Shown here: positions 37,718 through 48,442 of the stretch, in pieces | Layout: each line of letters opens with the position of its first letter | Numbering within the stretch: position 1 is the stretch's first letter | Source of the DNA: Listeria cossartiae subsp. cossartiae | GTDB taxonomy: Bacteria > Bacillota > Bacilli > Lactobacillales > Listeriaceae | Length of the DNA: 64,000 nt | Direction of reading: 5' to 3' | Assembly: GCF_014224155.1 (NCBI RefSeq) | Contig: NZ_JAASUI010000003.1 | Location: 186,001-250,000 of the forward strand | Program-made: the position numbers and the translations under genes | Notes under the pieces: generated by a model | What the model was told of the DNA's origin: nothing | Seen by the model: the letters and a program-made list of their open reading frames with translations, nothing else | Database searches by the model: none

Positions 37718-39172
37718 ATGACAAAAGAACGAGTTATTATTGTTGGGAGCGGCATATCTGGTTGTATGGCTGCCCTCAGATTAATGCCGGACTATGATGT
37801 GACGATAATCACAAAAGGCTATAAAGAAGAAAGTAATTCTATGCTTGCTCAAGGTGGTGTCGCAGCTGCAGTGTCAAAAAACGATACACCGAAAAAACAT
37901 TTTAGCGATACATTTCAAGCGGGTTGTTTTCATAATAAAGTTCTCGCAGTAAACCAACTCGTTACTTGTGGTCCAATTGTTATACAAAAACTGATTGATG
38001 AAGGCATGACATTTGATAAAAAAGATGGCGAATTTTCGCTTGGGTTAGAAGGCGCTCACCGTTTGCCGAGAATTTTACATACTGGCGGCGATCAAACTGG
38101 CAAATATCTAACTACATTTTTGCAAGCCCAGTTGACGAACGTTCAATGGCAAGAGGGACAAATGGCCACCGAGATTATCAAACATAACGAAGTAGCCATA
38201 GGTATTCATTGTTTAGATAAAGAAAATCAGCTACATACGTATTACGGCGAACATATTATTTTAGCAAGCGGCGGACTTGGGCAACTTTTTCCCGTTACGA
38301 CGAATGCGGCGACGATTTCTGGCGACGGGCTGGCGCTAGCTTACCGAGCGGGCGCCAAACTGACTGATATGGAATTTATTCAGTTTCACCCAACTTTGCT
38401 TTTTTTAAATGGGCGTTGTCATGGGCTTATTTCTGAGGCGGTTCGCGGGGAAAGAGCTAGGATTGTTCGCGCGGATGGTTCGGCTGTAATGATTGGCGTT
38501 CACCCTCTGGCGGATCTTGCGCCACGTGATATTGTTGCGGCGACATTGTTTGAAGAAATCGAACGTGGAAATGCAATCTTTCTTGATATAACGGAGGTTG
38601 CTCATTTCGAAAAACGTTTCCCGGCAATCACTGCCAATTTAGATGCGCACCAAGTACCGTTTCGCGAAACAAAGCGCATTCCGGTTCATCCCGGCACACA
38701 TTTTTTGATGGGTGGCATTCGTACTGACCTTCACGGAAAAACGAATGTTACTGGCCTATATGCAATTGGCGAAGTAGCGAATGCTGGTGTACACGGCGCA
38801 AATCGACTCGCGAGCAACTCCCTTCTCGAAACCCTTGTCTTTGGCGAAAAAGTAGCTGAGTACATTCATACACAGAAGCCTAATCCCCAAAATTATCCAC
38901 CAATCCCGCGCGCCAGCTCAACCAAAACACCTCATCTACCCAATAAGCAACTCCTTCAAGAGAAAATTTGGGAGACACTTGGGATTACGAGAAAACCAGA
39001 GAAAATCACTGCATTTCTTCACTGGCTGGCTGATTTTGATTACGCCAACCATACCCGAGAAACTGCCGAGCTTAGCCATATGATTATTACCGCAAAATTA
39101 ATCGCCGAAAGCGCACTTAAACGAACCGAAAGCCTCGGCGCACATCGAATTTTAAAAGGAGTAACAAAATGA
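37718..39172 (+). CDS. nadB: L-aspartate oxidase
   Basis: FAD enzyme oxidising aspartate to iminoaspartate, the first step of de novo NAD synthesis. 484 residues from ATG 37718, somewhat shorter than the about 530 of other bacteria, mainly at the C terminus. The dinucleotide motif [13 protein letters not shown], the active-site THFLMGG segment and the [26 protein letters not shown] signature are present. GAGGT lies 7 bases upstream. A longer frame reaching to 37616 is unlikely, as it crosses the promoter region. Confidence 0.95.
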   Translation: MTKERVIIVGSGISGCMAALRLMPDYDVTIITKGYKEESNSMLAQGGVAAAVSKNDTPKKHFSDTFQAGCFHNKVLAVNQLVTCGPIVIQKLIDEGMTFDKKDGEFSLGLEGAHRLPRILHTGGDQTGKYLTTFLQAQLTNVQWQEGQMATEIIKHNEVAIGIHCLDKENQLHTYYGEHIILASGGLGQLFPVTTNAATISGDGLALAYRAGAKLTDMEFIQFHPTLLFLNGRCHGLISEAVRGERARIVRADGSAVMIGVHPLADLAPRDIVAATLFEEIERGNAIFLDITEVAHFEKRFPAITANLDAHQVPFRETKRIPVHPGTHFLMGGIRTDLHGKTNVTGLYAIGEVANAGVHGANRLASNSLLETLVFGEKVAEYIHTQKPNPQNYPPIPRASSTKTPHLPNKQLLQEKIWETLGITRKPEKITAFLHWLADFDYANHTRETAELSHMIITAKLIAESALKRTESLGAHRILKGVTK

Positions 39173-40014
39173 ACTCAATACTTATGAATCAAGCAATCCA
39201 GGCATTTTTACTAGAAGATATTGGTCAATATGATTTAAGCGCAGATACGATTTTTGCTAGTGACACGATTGGAAAAGGCGTTTTTCTAGCGAAGGAGAGC
39301 GGTATTCTTTGTGGTATTTCTATCCCGCCAAAAGTGTATGAGATTCTTGGTGGCGATGCGCGATTTGAAGCGTATAAAAAAGATGGAGATTCCATCATAA
39401 AAGGAGATATCATTGCGACAGTGACAGCTCCCGTTCGCACACTGCTTTCCGGCGAGCGAGTCATTTTAAATTTAATGCAACGGATGAGTGGCATTGCGAG
39501 TCAGACGAATCTTACCGTAAAACAGTTAGATGATTCGACCATTCGGATTTGTGATACGCGAAAAACTGCGCCCGGTCTGCGCGCCTTCGATAAATATGCC
39601 GTACAGACCGGTGGCGGCTTTAATCATCGTAACGGTCTATACGATGGCGTTATGCTAAAAGATAACCACATCGCCTTCTCTGGTGGCATTACCGAAGCCG
39701 TAACTACCGTCCGCGAGAAACTAGGACATATGGTAAAAATTGAAGTCGAAACGGAAAACGAATCTCAAGTGAAAGAAGCGGTCCAAGCTGGCGCCGATAT
39801 TATCATGCTGGATAATCGTACACCCGAAGAAGTTGCACAACTTGTTAAGCTAGTTCCAGCACATATAACTACGGAAATTTCCGGTAATATTACTTTGGAA
39901 AATATCCATAGTTATCAAGGTTCTGGCGCGAATTATATTTCTTTAGGCTCCCTAACACATTCAGTTCGCGCACTCGATATCAGTTTTAATAGCGAAGGAG
40001 GAATAAAAGCATGA
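39169..40014 (+). CDS. nadC: Nicotinate-nucleotide pyrophosphorylase (carboxylating)
   Basis: Converts quinolinate and PRPP to nicotinate mononucleotide. 281 residues. Motifs: [14 protein letters not shown] at the N terminus, [18 protein letters not shown] (phosphoribosyl site), and [19 protein letters not shown]. It overlaps nadB by ATGA and is served by AAAAGGAG within the end of nadB. Confidence 0.97.
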   Translation: MNSILMNQAIQAFLLEDIGQYDLSADTIFASDTIGKGVFLAKESGILCGISIPPKVYEILGGDARFEAYKKDGDSIIKGDIIATVTAPVRTLLSGERVILNLMQRMSGIASQTNLTVKQLDDSTIRICDTRKTAPGLRAFDKYAVQTGGGFNHRNGLYDGVMLKDNHIAFSGGITEAVTTVREKLGHMVKIEVETENESQVKEAVQAGADIIMLDNRTPEEVAQLVKLVPAHITTEISGNITLENIHSYQGSGANYISLGSLTHSVRALDISFNSEGGIKA

Positions 40015-41111
40015 ACTTACTGGAAACGGTGGAACAAGATACCATGCCAGCCCATTATAAAAGTATGACGCAAACTGAAATGATTGCTCGTGTTGCGGAA
40101 ATTAAAGCCCAACTCGGCGACGATCTTTTTATTCCCTGTCACCATTATCAAAAAGACGAGGTTGTTCCCTTTGCGGATGCGATTGGTGATTCGTTACAAT
40201 TAGCGCAAATGGCTGCCAGTAATAAAAAAGCGAAACACATCGTTTTCTGCGGGGTTCATTTTATGGCGGAGACGGCGGATATGCTTACGACCAATGAGCA
40301 AATTGTTACATTACCAGATATGCGCGCTGGTTGTTCGATGGCAGACATGGCGGACATTCACCAATTAACAAACGCTTGGCCTAAATTGCAAACACTTTTC
40401 GGTGACACGATTTTGCCTGTTACGTATATTAATTCGACAGCCGCGATTAAATCTTTCGTTGGCGAACACGGTGGTACAACTGTTACATCTAGCAACGCAA
40501 CCAAAATTGTCTCATGGGCACTCGAACAAAAAGAGCGTATTTTCTTCCTACCCGACCAACATTTAGGCCGAAACACCGCCTTCGAACTCGGCATCCCGCT
40601 CGAACAAATGGCGATTTGGAACCCCATAAAAAACGAACTAGAATATGATGGTCATTTGGCCGATTGTAAAGTCATTCTTTGGAAAGGCTACTGCTCTGTC
40701 CACCAACATTTTACCGTTAAAAATATCGAAAATATCCGTAAAAATCATCCGAACATGCGAATTATTGTCCACCCCGAATGCACGCATGAAGTGGTTTCTT
40801 TGGCAGACGATTCGGGGTCAACGAAAAAAATTGTGACGGAAATAAGTAATGCTGCGCCGGGAACGGAATGGGCCGTTGGGACGGAAGCGAATCTAGTCGA
40901 TCGTATTATCCAAGAAAATCCTGATAAAAAAATCGTTTCGCTCAATCCATTTATGTGTCCGTGTATGACGATGAACCGTATCGATTTGCCCCATTTGCTC
41001 TGGACGCTAGAGGCCATTCAAAACGGCGAGCAAAGAAATCAAATCAAAGTCGATGAACAGACAACCAAATTCGCTTTAAAAGCTTTGGAAAGAATGCTCC
41101 AATTAAGCTAA
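40011..41111 (+). CDS. nadA: Quinolinate synthase
   Basis: 4Fe-4S enzyme condensing iminoaspartate with dihydroxyacetone phosphate. 366 residues, Bacillus-type. The three cluster cysteines are in [20 protein letters not shown] and [11 protein letters not shown]. It overlaps nadC by ATGA, with AAGGAGG upstream. Gene order nadB-nadC-nadA; the required sulfur donor NifS is divergent. Ends at a bidirectional terminator. Confidence 0.97.
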   Translation: MNLLETVEQDTMPAHYKSMTQTEMIARVAEIKAQLGDDLFIPCHHYQKDEVVPFADAIGDSLQLAQMAASNKKAKHIVFCGVHFMAETADMLTTNEQIVTLPDMRAGCSMADMADIHQLTNAWPKLQTLFGDTILPVTYINSTAAIKSFVGEHGGTTVTSSNATKIVSWALEQKERIFFLPDQHLGRNTAFELGIPLEQMAIWNPIKNELEYDGHLADCKVILWKGYCSVHQHFTVKNIENIRKNHPNMRIIVHPECTHEVVSLADDSGSTKKIVTEISNAAPGTEWAVGTEANLVDRIIQENPDKKIVSLNPFMCPCMTMNRIDLPHLLWTLEAIQNGEQRNQIKVDEQTTKFALKALERMLQLS

Positions 41112-41113
41112 CA

Positions 41114-41148
41114 AAAAAAACGAAAGCAGCGATTGCTTTCGTTTTTCA
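41114..41148. terminator. Bidirectional terminator between nadA and ylmH
   Basis: AAACGAAAGCA (41118-41128) pairs with TGCTTTCGTTT (41134-41144); T runs on both strands. Confidence 0.9.
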
Positions 41149-41925
41149 TTTTAAATAACCTATTTCGATACGGATTTTATCTTTTTTCGTTCTTCCACCT
41201 GTCGATAATACTTTCACACGACCATACCCGCGTGCAGATAATACATCCTCTTCCTCACATTCAAAATCCGGATTCTCGACGGTTTTCCAGTTTACTTTAA
41301 CAAGTCCCGCAACGACTAACTGTTTCGCTTTTTGCCGGGAAATATGGTGCGCGTTACTAATAATTACATCCAGTCGCATACTAGAAACGGTTAACCCCAT
41401 TTCCTCCCAAATAACTGGCGCATAGACTGCATTAGCCAAATCCGTCTCTTCTAACATTACATTCACTTTACCAATTTTTTCAAGCTGCAACGTTAAATAG
41501 TCCTTCATGGAACTTTCGACTAACAGCTGCCACTCTGTATCATTGTTTAAAATGTCGCCAAAAATATCGCGTTTCATACCAAGCGACATCAATGTTCCAA
41601 GAATTTTTTGATGCGTGAGTGTCGTAAATTTCACCGGATAGCGAATATGGAACAACGCAATCTCAAAATCAGCTTCTGTTGGCGTATAATAATCCGGATA
41701 AATTAGTGCACGGCGACGTTCCGCGTGCTCTACCCCACCAAAAAACTGGACATTAATTTGCTCATAACCGCCAATCACCGTTTCCGTAATAAAACGCTGC
41801 CTCGGGTCCAAGAAATCCGTCAACTGCGGCGTATATTCATTTTCCACTTGCATCGTAATCCCTAAAATCTTATCAATAAATGCGTATTCTTCTGCGCGAA
41901 AATGCTGATAAATTCCATCCATCAT
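41146..41925 (-). CDS. ylmH: S4-domain RNA-binding protein YlmH
   Basis: 259 residues; the S4 domain lies at about residues 180-240 (MRLDVIISNAHHISRQKAKQLVVAGLV). Homologues bind stalled large-subunit peptidyl-tRNA and act in ribosome quality control; the division-cluster location is conserved. Tandem ATGs at 41925 and 41922; GGGAG fits either. A hairpin terminator lies between ylmG and this gene, so it may depend on read-through or its own promoter. Confidence 0.92.
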   Translation of the reverse strand: MMDGIYQHFRAEEYAFIDKILGITMQVENEYTPQLTDFLDPRQRFITETVIGGYEQINVQFFGGVEHAERRRALIYPDYYTPTEADFEIALFHIRYPVKFTTLTHQKILGTLMSLGMKRDIFGDILNNDTEWQLLVESSMKDYLTLQLEKIGKVNVMLEETDLANAVYAPVIWEEMGLTVSSMRLDVIISNAHHISRQKAKQLVVAGLVKVNWKTVENPDFECEEEDVLSARGYGRVKVLSTGGRTKKDKIRIEIGYLK

Positions 41926-42011
41926 AATTTCTCCCTTTCAATCCGTGCCAAGTCTTTAGCGTTATTATACCACGAAAACAGCTGCTACTAGGCTAATCTT
42001 GCTTAACTATG

Positions 42012-42048
42012 AAAAAAAGGCACCCATTTGAAAACGGGTGCGCTTTTT
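42012..42048 (-). terminator. Terminator between ylmG and ylmH
   Basis: Minus strand: GC-CACCC pairs with GGGTG-C, then seven T's (plus 42012-42018). It overlaps the ylmG stop codon. Confidence 0.7.
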
Positions 42049-42337
42049 AAAATAACATTGGAATAACGTACACTTGAATTAAACCTGTTAAAACTCTCAT
42101 CGCATATTGGAAAATGAAATAAGCCACAAGGGACGAAATATCAAACATACCAATCGGCGGAATAATCCTTCTAAAAGGCTCTAAAATCGGTTCAAAAATG
42201 CGTGCTAGCAATTGGCCAATTTTGGATTCTCTTGCACCTGGAAACCAGCTCATCAAGAAATAAATAAACATGAGTGTTGGCAACCATCTAATAATAAATA
42301 AGATGACCTCCACCACTTGATATAAAATACTTTGCAA
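42047..42337 (-). CDS. ylmG: YggT-family membrane protein YlmG
   Basis: 96 residues, two membrane segments joined by the ARIFEPILEPFRRIIPPIG motif, diagnostic of the YggT/YlmG family implicated in division and membrane organisation. The start appears to be TTG at 42337, since GAGGTG lies about 9 bases upstream and the next in-frame Met would remove the first helix. It follows sepF by 22 bases. Confidence 0.9.
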   Translation of the reverse strand: MQSILYQVVEVILFIIRWLPTLMFIYFLMSWFPGARESKIGQLLARIFEPILEPFRRIIPPIGMFDISSLVAYFIFQYAMRVLTGLIQVYVIPMLF

Positions 42338-42359
42338 TCTAGCTCACACCTCTATTTCA

Positions 42360-42818
42360 TTACATAAAGTTTTGTTCATCGAGCATTTCGGAAATAGAGC
42401 CATCCACTTCCACATTGTCTGGAGTACATAAGAAAATATTATTGCCAACGCGTTGAATATCTCCACCCAATGCATAAACTGTACCACTCAAGAAATCGAC
42501 AATACGTGTCGCTTGATCATGGCTAATACGTTGCAAGTTTACAACAACAGATTTGTATTCTTTTAAGTAATCCGCTAGTTCTTGGGCTTCTGCATATACA
42601 CGCGGTTCCGCAAGTACCATACGACTAGAAAACTGAGCTCCCTGCATACTAACCACCTTCGCATCATCTTCTTCAACAGCATAAAAACGGTTTTTATTAG
42701 GTCTTTCTTTTTTCGTTTTCTTTTGCATAGGTTCAGGTTCCCTCGCTACTTCTTCTTCATAATATTCTTCCTCTTCATCTAAGAAAAAGAATGACTTAAA
42801 TTTATTCGATAGTCCCAT
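42360..42818 (-). CDS. sepF: Cell-division protein SepF
   Basis: 152 residues: an N-terminal amphipathic membrane-binding helix ([13 protein letters not shown]), an acidic linker (EEEEYYEEE), and the C-terminal DUF552 domain that polymerises and binds the FtsZ tail. It anchors FtsZ alongside FtsA. 3 bases separate it from ylmE. Confidence 0.95.
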   Translation of the reverse strand: MGLSNKFKSFFFLDEEEEYYEEEVAREPEPMQKKTKKERPNKNRFYAVEEDDAKVVSMQGAQFSSRMVLAEPRVYAEAQELADYLKEYKSVVVNLQRISHDQATRIVDFLSGTVYALGGDIQRVGNNIFLCTPDNVEVDGSISEMLDEQNFM

Positions 42819-42821
42819 TTG

Positions 42822-43511
42822 TTACACCTCCATATTATCGTCACTCACCAAAGCTCTTCCTACTCGTATAAATGTCGCACCTTCTGTAATGGCAATTCCG
42901 TAGTCATTTGTCATCCCCATAGATAACGCTGTACATGGAATATTTTTTAACTGAAGCGCATGAATTTCTTGCTGCAATTGCTTTAACTCATGAAATACGT
43001 GATGCAGCTCTATGTCGCTATTTGTAATTGGTGCCATTGTCATTAAACCAACAATCTCAATGAACGTAAAATCCGCCTCTTGTAAAAAAGATAGCGCCTC
43101 TTCTTTTGAAAAACCATGCTTGCTTTCTTCACCAGAAATATTTACTTGTAGAAAACATTTAACTGGTTTCGTAGCACGCTTTTCGATTTCCTTTGCAAGC
43201 GATGATCGATCAAGCGAATGCAAATAATCGATTTTCGGTAATACATCTTTTACTTTACGGGTTTGCAAAGAACCAATGTAATGCCAACAAATGTCCTCTT
43301 TATCTGCAAGTGCTACTGTCTTTTCGAGAAAAACATCAGCACGATTTTCACCAAAGTGGCGAATACCTAAATCATAGAGCTCTGTGATCCCAGCTACATC
43401 AATCGTTTTTGTAACAGCTACTAATGTTACATCTTTCGGCTCGCGATGACTTTCTTCACAAGCTTGCTCGATTTGTGCCGTTACTTTTTCTAAATTAGCT
43501 TGTTTTGTCAT
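42822..43511 (-). CDS. ylmE: PLP homeostasis protein YlmE (YggS/PLPBP family)
   Basis: 229 residues, a single alanine-racemase-like TIM barrel. The PLP lysine is in VTLVAVTKT (about K36), and the conserved HFGENR, HYIGSLQTRK and LSMGMTNDYGIAI motifs are present. It balances pyridoxal phosphate rather than catalysing. First gene of the ylmE-sepF-ylmG unit. Confidence 0.95.
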   Translation of the reverse strand: MTKQANLEKVTAQIEQACEESHREPKDVTLVAVTKTIDVAGITELYDLGIRHFGENRADVFLEKTVALADKEDICWHYIGSLQTRKVKDVLPKIDYLHSLDRSSLAKEIEKRATKPVKCFLQVNISGEESKHGFSKEEALSFLQEADFTFIEIVGLMTMAPITNSDIELHHVFHELKQLQQEIHALQLKNIPCTALSMGMTNDYGIAITEGATFIRVGRALVSDDNMEV

Positions 43512-43561
43512 TATTTATCACCTTATATAATTCCCGAAGCGCTTCATTTAAAACACTTCTT

Positions 43562-43591
43562 GTTATAATCAGATACCCGGTCACTTGGCAA
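43562..43591 (-). promoter_or_regulatory. Promoter of ylmE-sepF-ylmG, overlapped by a hairpin
   Basis: Minus strand: TTGCCA (43586-43591), 18-bp spacer, TATAAC (43562-43567). A strong stem ACCCGG-CACTT/AAGTG-CCGGGT at 43575-43613 lies between ftsZ and this unit. It lacks a clean T run, so it may partly terminate or stabilise ftsAZ mRNA. Confidence 0.5.
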
Positions 43592-43629
43592 AGTTTCAAA
43601 AGTGGCCGGGTGAATTTGTGTTATAAGTA

Positions 43630-44802
43630 TTATCCGCGACGATTACGGTTACGGATGAATGCTGGTACATCAACGTCTGAACTATTTTGTTGTGGTTCAG
43701 CTTGTTGTTCATGAACTGGTGCATTTGCTTGTTGTGGCGCGTTTTGTGCATAATCATTTTGTTGTTCGTCTTGTACTGCATAGTTAGGACGATTTACTTG
43801 AATGGATTGATTTGGACGACGATTCGCTTGTGCTTGTTGCGCTTGCTTTTCTTCGTCAAAACCTGTTGCGATAACAGTAACAATTAATTCATCTTGTAAT
43901 TCGTCATTAATAACAGAACCGAAAATCATATTTACATCTTCGTCAGATGCGCTAGATACGATTTCTGCTGCTTCTTGTACTTCATAAAGGCTAAGGTTAG
44001 ATCCACCTGTGATATTCATTAGGACACCTTTTGCTCCATCAACGGAAGTTTCAAGAAGTGGAGAAGAAATGGCTTTTTTCGCAGCTTCGGCAGCACGGTT
44101 TTCACCAGTTGCGATACCGATTCCCATAAGGGCAGAACCACGATTAGTCATAATAGTTTTTACATCGGCAAAGTCTAAGTTAATTAAACCAGGAACGGCA
44201 ATCAAATCAGAAATCCCTTGTACACCTTGACGTAAAACATTATCTGCTTCACGGAAAGCTTCAAGCATCGGTGTATTTTTATCAACAATTTGAAGTAAAC
44301 GGTCATTAGGAATCACGATTAACGTGTCGACTGCTTCTTTCATTGCTTCGGATCCAGCTAGGGCTTGTTTTGTACGTTTTGGTCCTTCAAAACCAAATGG
44401 TCGTGTGACAACACCTACTGTTAACGCGCCCATTTCTTTTGCGATTTGAGCGATAACAGGTGCAGCTCCAGTTCCAGTTCCGCCGCCCATTCCAGCAGTT
44501 ACGAATACCATATCAGAACCTTTTAAAGCTTCTTCAATTTGTTCGCGGCTTTCTTCTGCTGCTTTTTTACCAATTTCAGGTACAGCACCCGCGCCTAAAC
44601 CACGCGTTAATTTTGTACCGATTTGTAATTTTGTTTCTGCTTTTGCTAAATTAAGTGCTTGAGCGTCTGTATTAACGGAGATAAATTCTACCCCTTGAAC
44701 ACCATGCTCAATCATGCGGTTTACAGCGTTATTACCGCCGCCGCCAACACCGATTACTTTAATTGTTGCCAAACTTTCTGAACTAGTGTCAAATTCTAAC
44801 AT
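43630..44802 (-). CDS. ftsZ: Cell-division GTPase FtsZ
   Basis: Tubulin-like GTPase forming the Z ring. 390 residues: N-terminal GTPase domain with the tubulin signature [13 protein letters not shown] (about residues 104-116), T7 loop [11 protein letters not shown], a variable Gln/Asn-rich linker (about 320-370), and the C-terminal conserved peptide [15 protein letters not shown] that binds FtsA and SepF. AGGAGG precedes the ATG. 66 bases after ftsA. Confidence 0.98.
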   Translation of the reverse strand: MLEFDTSSESLATIKVIGVGGGGNNAVNRMIEHGVQGVEFISVNTDAQALNLAKAETKLQIGTKLTRGLGAGAVPEIGKKAAEESREQIEEALKGSDMVFVTAGMGGGTGTGAAPVIAQIAKEMGALTVGVVTRPFGFEGPKRTKQALAGSEAMKEAVDTLIVIPNDRLLQIVDKNTPMLEAFREADNVLRQGVQGISDLIAVPGLINLDFADVKTIMTNRGSALMGIGIATGENRAAEAAKKAISSPLLETSVDGAKGVLMNITGGSNLSLYEVQEAAEIVSSASDEDVNMIFGSVINDELQDELIVTVIATGFDEEKQAQQAQANRRPNQSIQVNRPNYAVQDEQQNDYAQNAPQQANAPVHEQQAEPQQNSSDVDVPAFIRNRNRRG

Positions 44803-44868
44803 ATTATTGCCTCCTATTTGCCGATTTATACGATACGATTTTCTTGCTGATTTACCAGCTATTCGCTA

Positions 44869-46149
44869 TTATTCAAAAAATGCGCCGAAAAAATTCTTCA
44901 TTTTTGTAGATACTTTTTCGTCATCTGATTTCTTTTGTTTTGGTTTAGCTTGTTTTTGTTTTGGTGCTTCATCGTCGTAACGAGGTTCGCTTGCGGTCGA
45001 GCTTACATCGCGTCCTTCTAACTCAGCCATTTGGTAAGCGTATTTGATTAAACCTACAGCAGTTGTAAAGGATGGTTCACGAACACCAATATAATCAGGA
45101 ATTGCTAGTCTAACGTGTGCTGCTAATGTTTTTCCAGCCAAATCAATTGCGCCCGGAATAGCCATCGAGCCACCAGTTAGTACATAACCTCCTGGAAGAT
45201 GCGTTTTGCCAACTCGTGTTAGTTCTTCTACTACTAATTGGAAAATTTCTTCCATACGCGCTTCGATAATATCTGCTACTTCTACTTGTGTAAAATGTTG
45301 TTTTTGGTCACTACCGATAACATCAATAGCAAAAACTTCATCTGGAGAAGCATCATCATAAAATGCGTAACCGTGTTCTAATTTGACACGATCTGCATTC
45401 GCAGTTGATGTGTTCAGTCCAAGTGATAAGTCTTTCGTAATGTTATCTCCACCAACTGGAATCACGCCAGTATACGTTAGTCGTCCTTGTTCAAACACAC
45501 TAACGGTTGTCGTTCCTGCACCAACATTCACGAGTGCCGTTCCAAATTCTTTATCGTCTTCTGACAAAGAGATGGATGCTTCGGCAAGTGGTTGTAAAGC
45601 AATATCAGAAATTTCAAGTCCTGCACGTTCCACACAACGTAACGTATTATGTAAAATTGTTTTTGAACCAGTAATTAATGTGCCTTCCATTTCTAAACGT
45701 ACGCCAATCATTCCGCGTGGATCTGTAATCCCAGTTAATCCATCCACAACAAACTGATCTGGAATGGTATTAATAATTTCTCTTTCAGGAGATAGAGGAA
45801 CAACCTGAGCGGCATCCATCACATTCCAGACATCTTCATCTGCAATTTCACGATTTTCGCTACCTACTGCCACAATTCCTCGGCAAGCCTCTAAATGCAC
45901 TTGACTCGATACTACCCCAACGATTACTTGAGAAATTTCTACGCCAACCATTCTTTCTGCTTGTTCAATTGCCTTTTTGATGGATTCTACAGTCTTGTCT
46001 ATGTCGATAATAATTCCTTTTTTGATTCCGGAAGATTCGACATTCCCAACACCGATAATATTGAGTCTATCGTCAGCCATTTCTGCGATGATTACTTTCA
46101 CAGAAGCTGTTCCAATGTCTAAACTTACATAAATTTCGCTATCACCCAT
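44869..46149 (-). CDS. ftsA: Cell-division protein FtsA
   Basis: Actin-like membrane anchor of FtsZ, 426 residues. ATPase-fold motifs VSLDIGTASVKVIIAE and VGAGTTTVSVFEQG are present. The tail after a basic, charged linker ends with the amphipathic KMKNFFGAFFE membrane-targeting helix. AAAGGAGGTG precedes the ATG. The 366-base upstream gap holds the ftsAZ promoter region and repeats. Confidence 0.97.
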   Translation of the reverse strand: MGDSEIYVSLDIGTASVKVIIAEMADDRLNIIGVGNVESSGIKKGIIIDIDKTVESIKKAIEQAERMVGVEISQVIVGVVSSQVHLEACRGIVAVGSENREIADEDVWNVMDAAQVVPLSPEREIINTIPDQFVVDGLTGITDPRGMIGVRLEMEGTLITGSKTILHNTLRCVERAGLEISDIALQPLAEASISLSEDDKEFGTALVNVGAGTTTVSVFEQGRLTYTGVIPVGGDNITKDLSLGLNTSTANADRVKLEHGYAFYDDASPDEVFAIDVIGSDQKQHFTQVEVADIIEARMEEIFQLVVEELTRVGKTHLPGGYVLTGGSMAIPGAIDLAGKTLAAHVRLAIPDYIGVREPSFTTAVGLIKYAYQMAELEGRDVSSTASEPRYDDEAPKQKQAKPKQKKSDDEKVSTKMKNFFGAFFE

Positions 46150-46515
46150 TTATCGGCACCTCCTTTTATTCTAGTCATTTAAGATTTATTTATTTCATTT
46201 TTTATACCGAGCAAAAAGCCGGTTTTTTAACTTACTTGAATAAGCTATGAAACTTCTTTATTTTTATGGCGTCAGTGTAGAATGATTGCCCATTCTGCCT
46301 AACATACAAAATCACTTATTTACAGTCTACACTAAGAAAGAAGGTAATAAAAGCACAAAGAACAATTTTTGGCAAATTCTTAGGATATTTTTTTCATTTT
46401 ATTCAAAAAGCGAACAAGTGTTGGTATCCCTTGGTCTGAGGTCACCATTTTGTTACCTTTTTGAAACATCTGTTACCTATAAATTTGCCAAAAGTTTGTC
46501 CAAAGAATGAACTGG
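46150..46515. promoter_or_regulatory. 366-base ftsAZ control region
   Basis: No gene is visible between divIB and ftsA. TGTTACCT occurs exactly at 46451-46458 and 46471-46478, 20 bp apart, with a related GGTCACC at 46440-46446. Possible minus-strand promoters include TTGGAC-16-TATAGG near the divIB end and TTGAAT-18-TAAGAA further in; neither is strong. The GGCTTTTTGCTC region near 46208-46220 forms only a weak hairpin. Several promoters before ftsA would be in keeping with other Firmicutes. Confidence 0.45.
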
Positions 46516-47328
46516 TTATTCGGTTGATTTTTTCTCTTCTTCGGCTTTTTCTTCGGCTGCTTTTTTATCAGCATTTTGTTGATAATAACTTTGGAAATAA
46601 GAACCCACTTCGATGTCAATAACACCTTTTTGACCATTTGCTAGTTGCGCGACGATGGCCGGATAGTGTTGCATTTTTTCTGCAAACGTACTGATGTCTG
46701 CAGAAACCTGATTGCCATCATTCATATATAATTCGATATGGCTTTTATCGCTGTCGGTTGGACTATAAATCACTTCCGAAATGGAGCTAACGACTTCTTT
46801 TGGTAACTTATTAATTTGCTGTACCATTTTTTCAAGGGTTTTGCCGTTTTCAAAGTTTTGGAAGAGCAAGTCATTACCGATGGGAAATTGTCGTGGTTGA
46901 TCCGTGAGCATAATGCCACTTTCAAGCACATCGTAATATTTTCCGTCCGCTTGTTGGTAGCCGATTGTTTTAAATTCGGTTATGTTGATTTGCACATCAT
47001 TTAAACCTTCTTTAGAAACAGTTGCATCTTTAATGAGTGTGTTTTTCTTGAGTGTGTCTTCGGTTTTCCCATTTCTTATTCCAATGACAAACTCGCCAAT
47101 TGTAAGTCCGCTTTCTTTTCGTACTTCATTTTCAGTAAGTTGTTTATTGCCGCTAACAGTAATTTTATCTAACTTACTTAATGGTGATAGAAAATAAAGC
47201 GTAATAGCTATCAAAATCGCAAAAATTCCGATTAAAATGGCTAGATGTCGTACTAATTTTTTTTTGCGGTATTTTTTTAGTTCTGGAATACGATTTTCAA
47301 TGGAAATTACTCGTTTATTCTCCGCCAT
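46516..47328 (-). CDS. divIB: Cell-division protein DivIB (FtsQ)
   Basis: 270 residues, single-pass membrane protein: short charged cytoplasmic N terminus with KKYRKKK, membrane helix (about 29-51), a POTRA domain starting LDKITVSGNKQL, and a Lys/Glu-rich tail (KKAAEEKAEEEKK). Part of the FtsL-DivIB-DivIC complex that activates septal synthesis. AAAGGAG precedes the ATG. Confidence 0.95.
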   Translation of the reverse strand: MAENKRVISIENRIPELKKYRKKKLVRHLAILIGIFAILIAITLYFLSPLSKLDKITVSGNKQLTENEVRKESGLTIGEFVIGIRNGKTEDTLKKNTLIKDATVSKEGLNDVQINITEFKTIGYQQADGKYYDVLESGIMLTDQPRQFPIGNDLLFQNFENGKTLEKMVQQINKLPKEVVSSISEVIYSPTDSDKSHIELYMNDGNQVSADISTFAEKMQHYPAIVAQLANGQKGVIDIEVGSYFQSYYQQNADKKAAEEKAEEEKKSTE

Positions 47329-47350
47329 TTTATTCGCTCCTTTCTGCGAT

Positions 47351-48442
47351 TTATTTCATAATACTTAGTACCGCTTCCACTAATTTCGCGGCTGCATCAG
47401 GTCGTCCCATCTGCTTGGCGCTTAGTTTCATGCCATTTAATTTTGCTTCGTCATCCAAAATCGAATCAACGGTTGCCATTAAATCAGTAGTTTGTAATTC
47501 AGCTTCTGTAATGACGATTGCTGCATTATTTTTTTCTAATGCACGCGCGTTGTTTTCTTGATGATTCGCCGTTACGTAGGGGCTTGGAATCAAGATACTT
47601 GGCACTCCAAGCGCTGTTAGTTCTGCAAGAGTTGTTGCTCCTGCTCTTGAAACAACCAATGTCACCGCGTTTAAAATTTTCGGCATGTCATAAATGAATG
47701 GTTGAACACTAATGTGATTACCTAAATTTAACTCAGCTAAAGCATCTTTTATTTTTTCATAATGTACTTCGCCAGTTACATAAAGCAGTTGAAAATCGCG
47801 ATTGTTCCATTCAGGTAAAATCGCCTCGACAGCTTCATTCACGCCGCGTGCTCCTCGACTACCTCCGAAAACAAGGACAGTTGGCTTCCCGGAAACAAGT
47901 CCGTATGCTTCAAGCGCACCTTCCGAGTCAACTCCGACTACTTCCGAAGCACGTGGATTACCAGTAAAAACAATTTTTTCTGATGCAAAAGAATCGCTTA
48001 CTTCTTCAAAACAAATCGCTACTTTATCGGTATAACGGCTTAAAAATTTATTCGTTAAGCCAGCAACACTATTTTGCTCATGGATTAAAGTAGGGATTTT
48101 TAATTTTGCCGCTGCGTAAACGACTGGGCCACAAACATATCCACCTGTACCGATAACTACATCGGGCTTAAAATCGCGTAAAATCTGTTTGCTTTTTTTT
48201 GCACCACTTAGAAAACGCATGACTGTTTTAATATTTTCAAGAGATAACGACCGTTTAAAACCAGTAATTTCAATGGCTTCAAAAGGGATACCTTCACGTT
48301 TCACGATGCCAGCTTCTAATCCTTTTTCAGTTCCAATGTATAAGAATTCCGCTTCTGGATGTACTTTTTTTAATTCTCTGATGAAAGCAAGCGCTGGATA
48401 AACATGTCCTCCAGTGCCGCCACCACTTATTGCTACTTTCAT
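47351..48442 (-). CDS. murG: UDP-GlcNAc:lipid I GlcNAc transferase (MurG)
   Basis: Makes lipid II at the inner membrane face. 363 residues, GT28 family: the [13 protein letters not shown] glycine loop at residues 7-19 and the second loop [12 protein letters not shown]; the donor-binding region includes [21 protein letters not shown]. It overlaps murD by ATGA. Confidence 0.97.
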   Translation of the reverse strand: MKVAISGGGTGGHVYPALAFIRELKKVHPEAEFLYIGTEKGLEAGIVKREGIPFEAIEITGFKRSLSLENIKTVMRFLSGAKKSKQILRDFKPDVVIGTGGYVCGPVVYAAAKLKIPTLIHEQNSVAGLTNKFLSRYTDKVAICFEEVSDSFASEKIVFTGNPRASEVVGVDSEGALEAYGLVSGKPTVLVFGGSRGARGVNEAVEAILPEWNNRDFQLLYVTGEVHYEKIKDALAELNLGNHISVQPFIYDMPKILNAVTLVVSRAGATTLAELTALGVPSILIPSPYVTANHQENNARALEKNNAAIVITEAELQTTDLMATVDSILDDEAKLNGMKLSAKQMGRPDAAAKLVEAVLSIMK

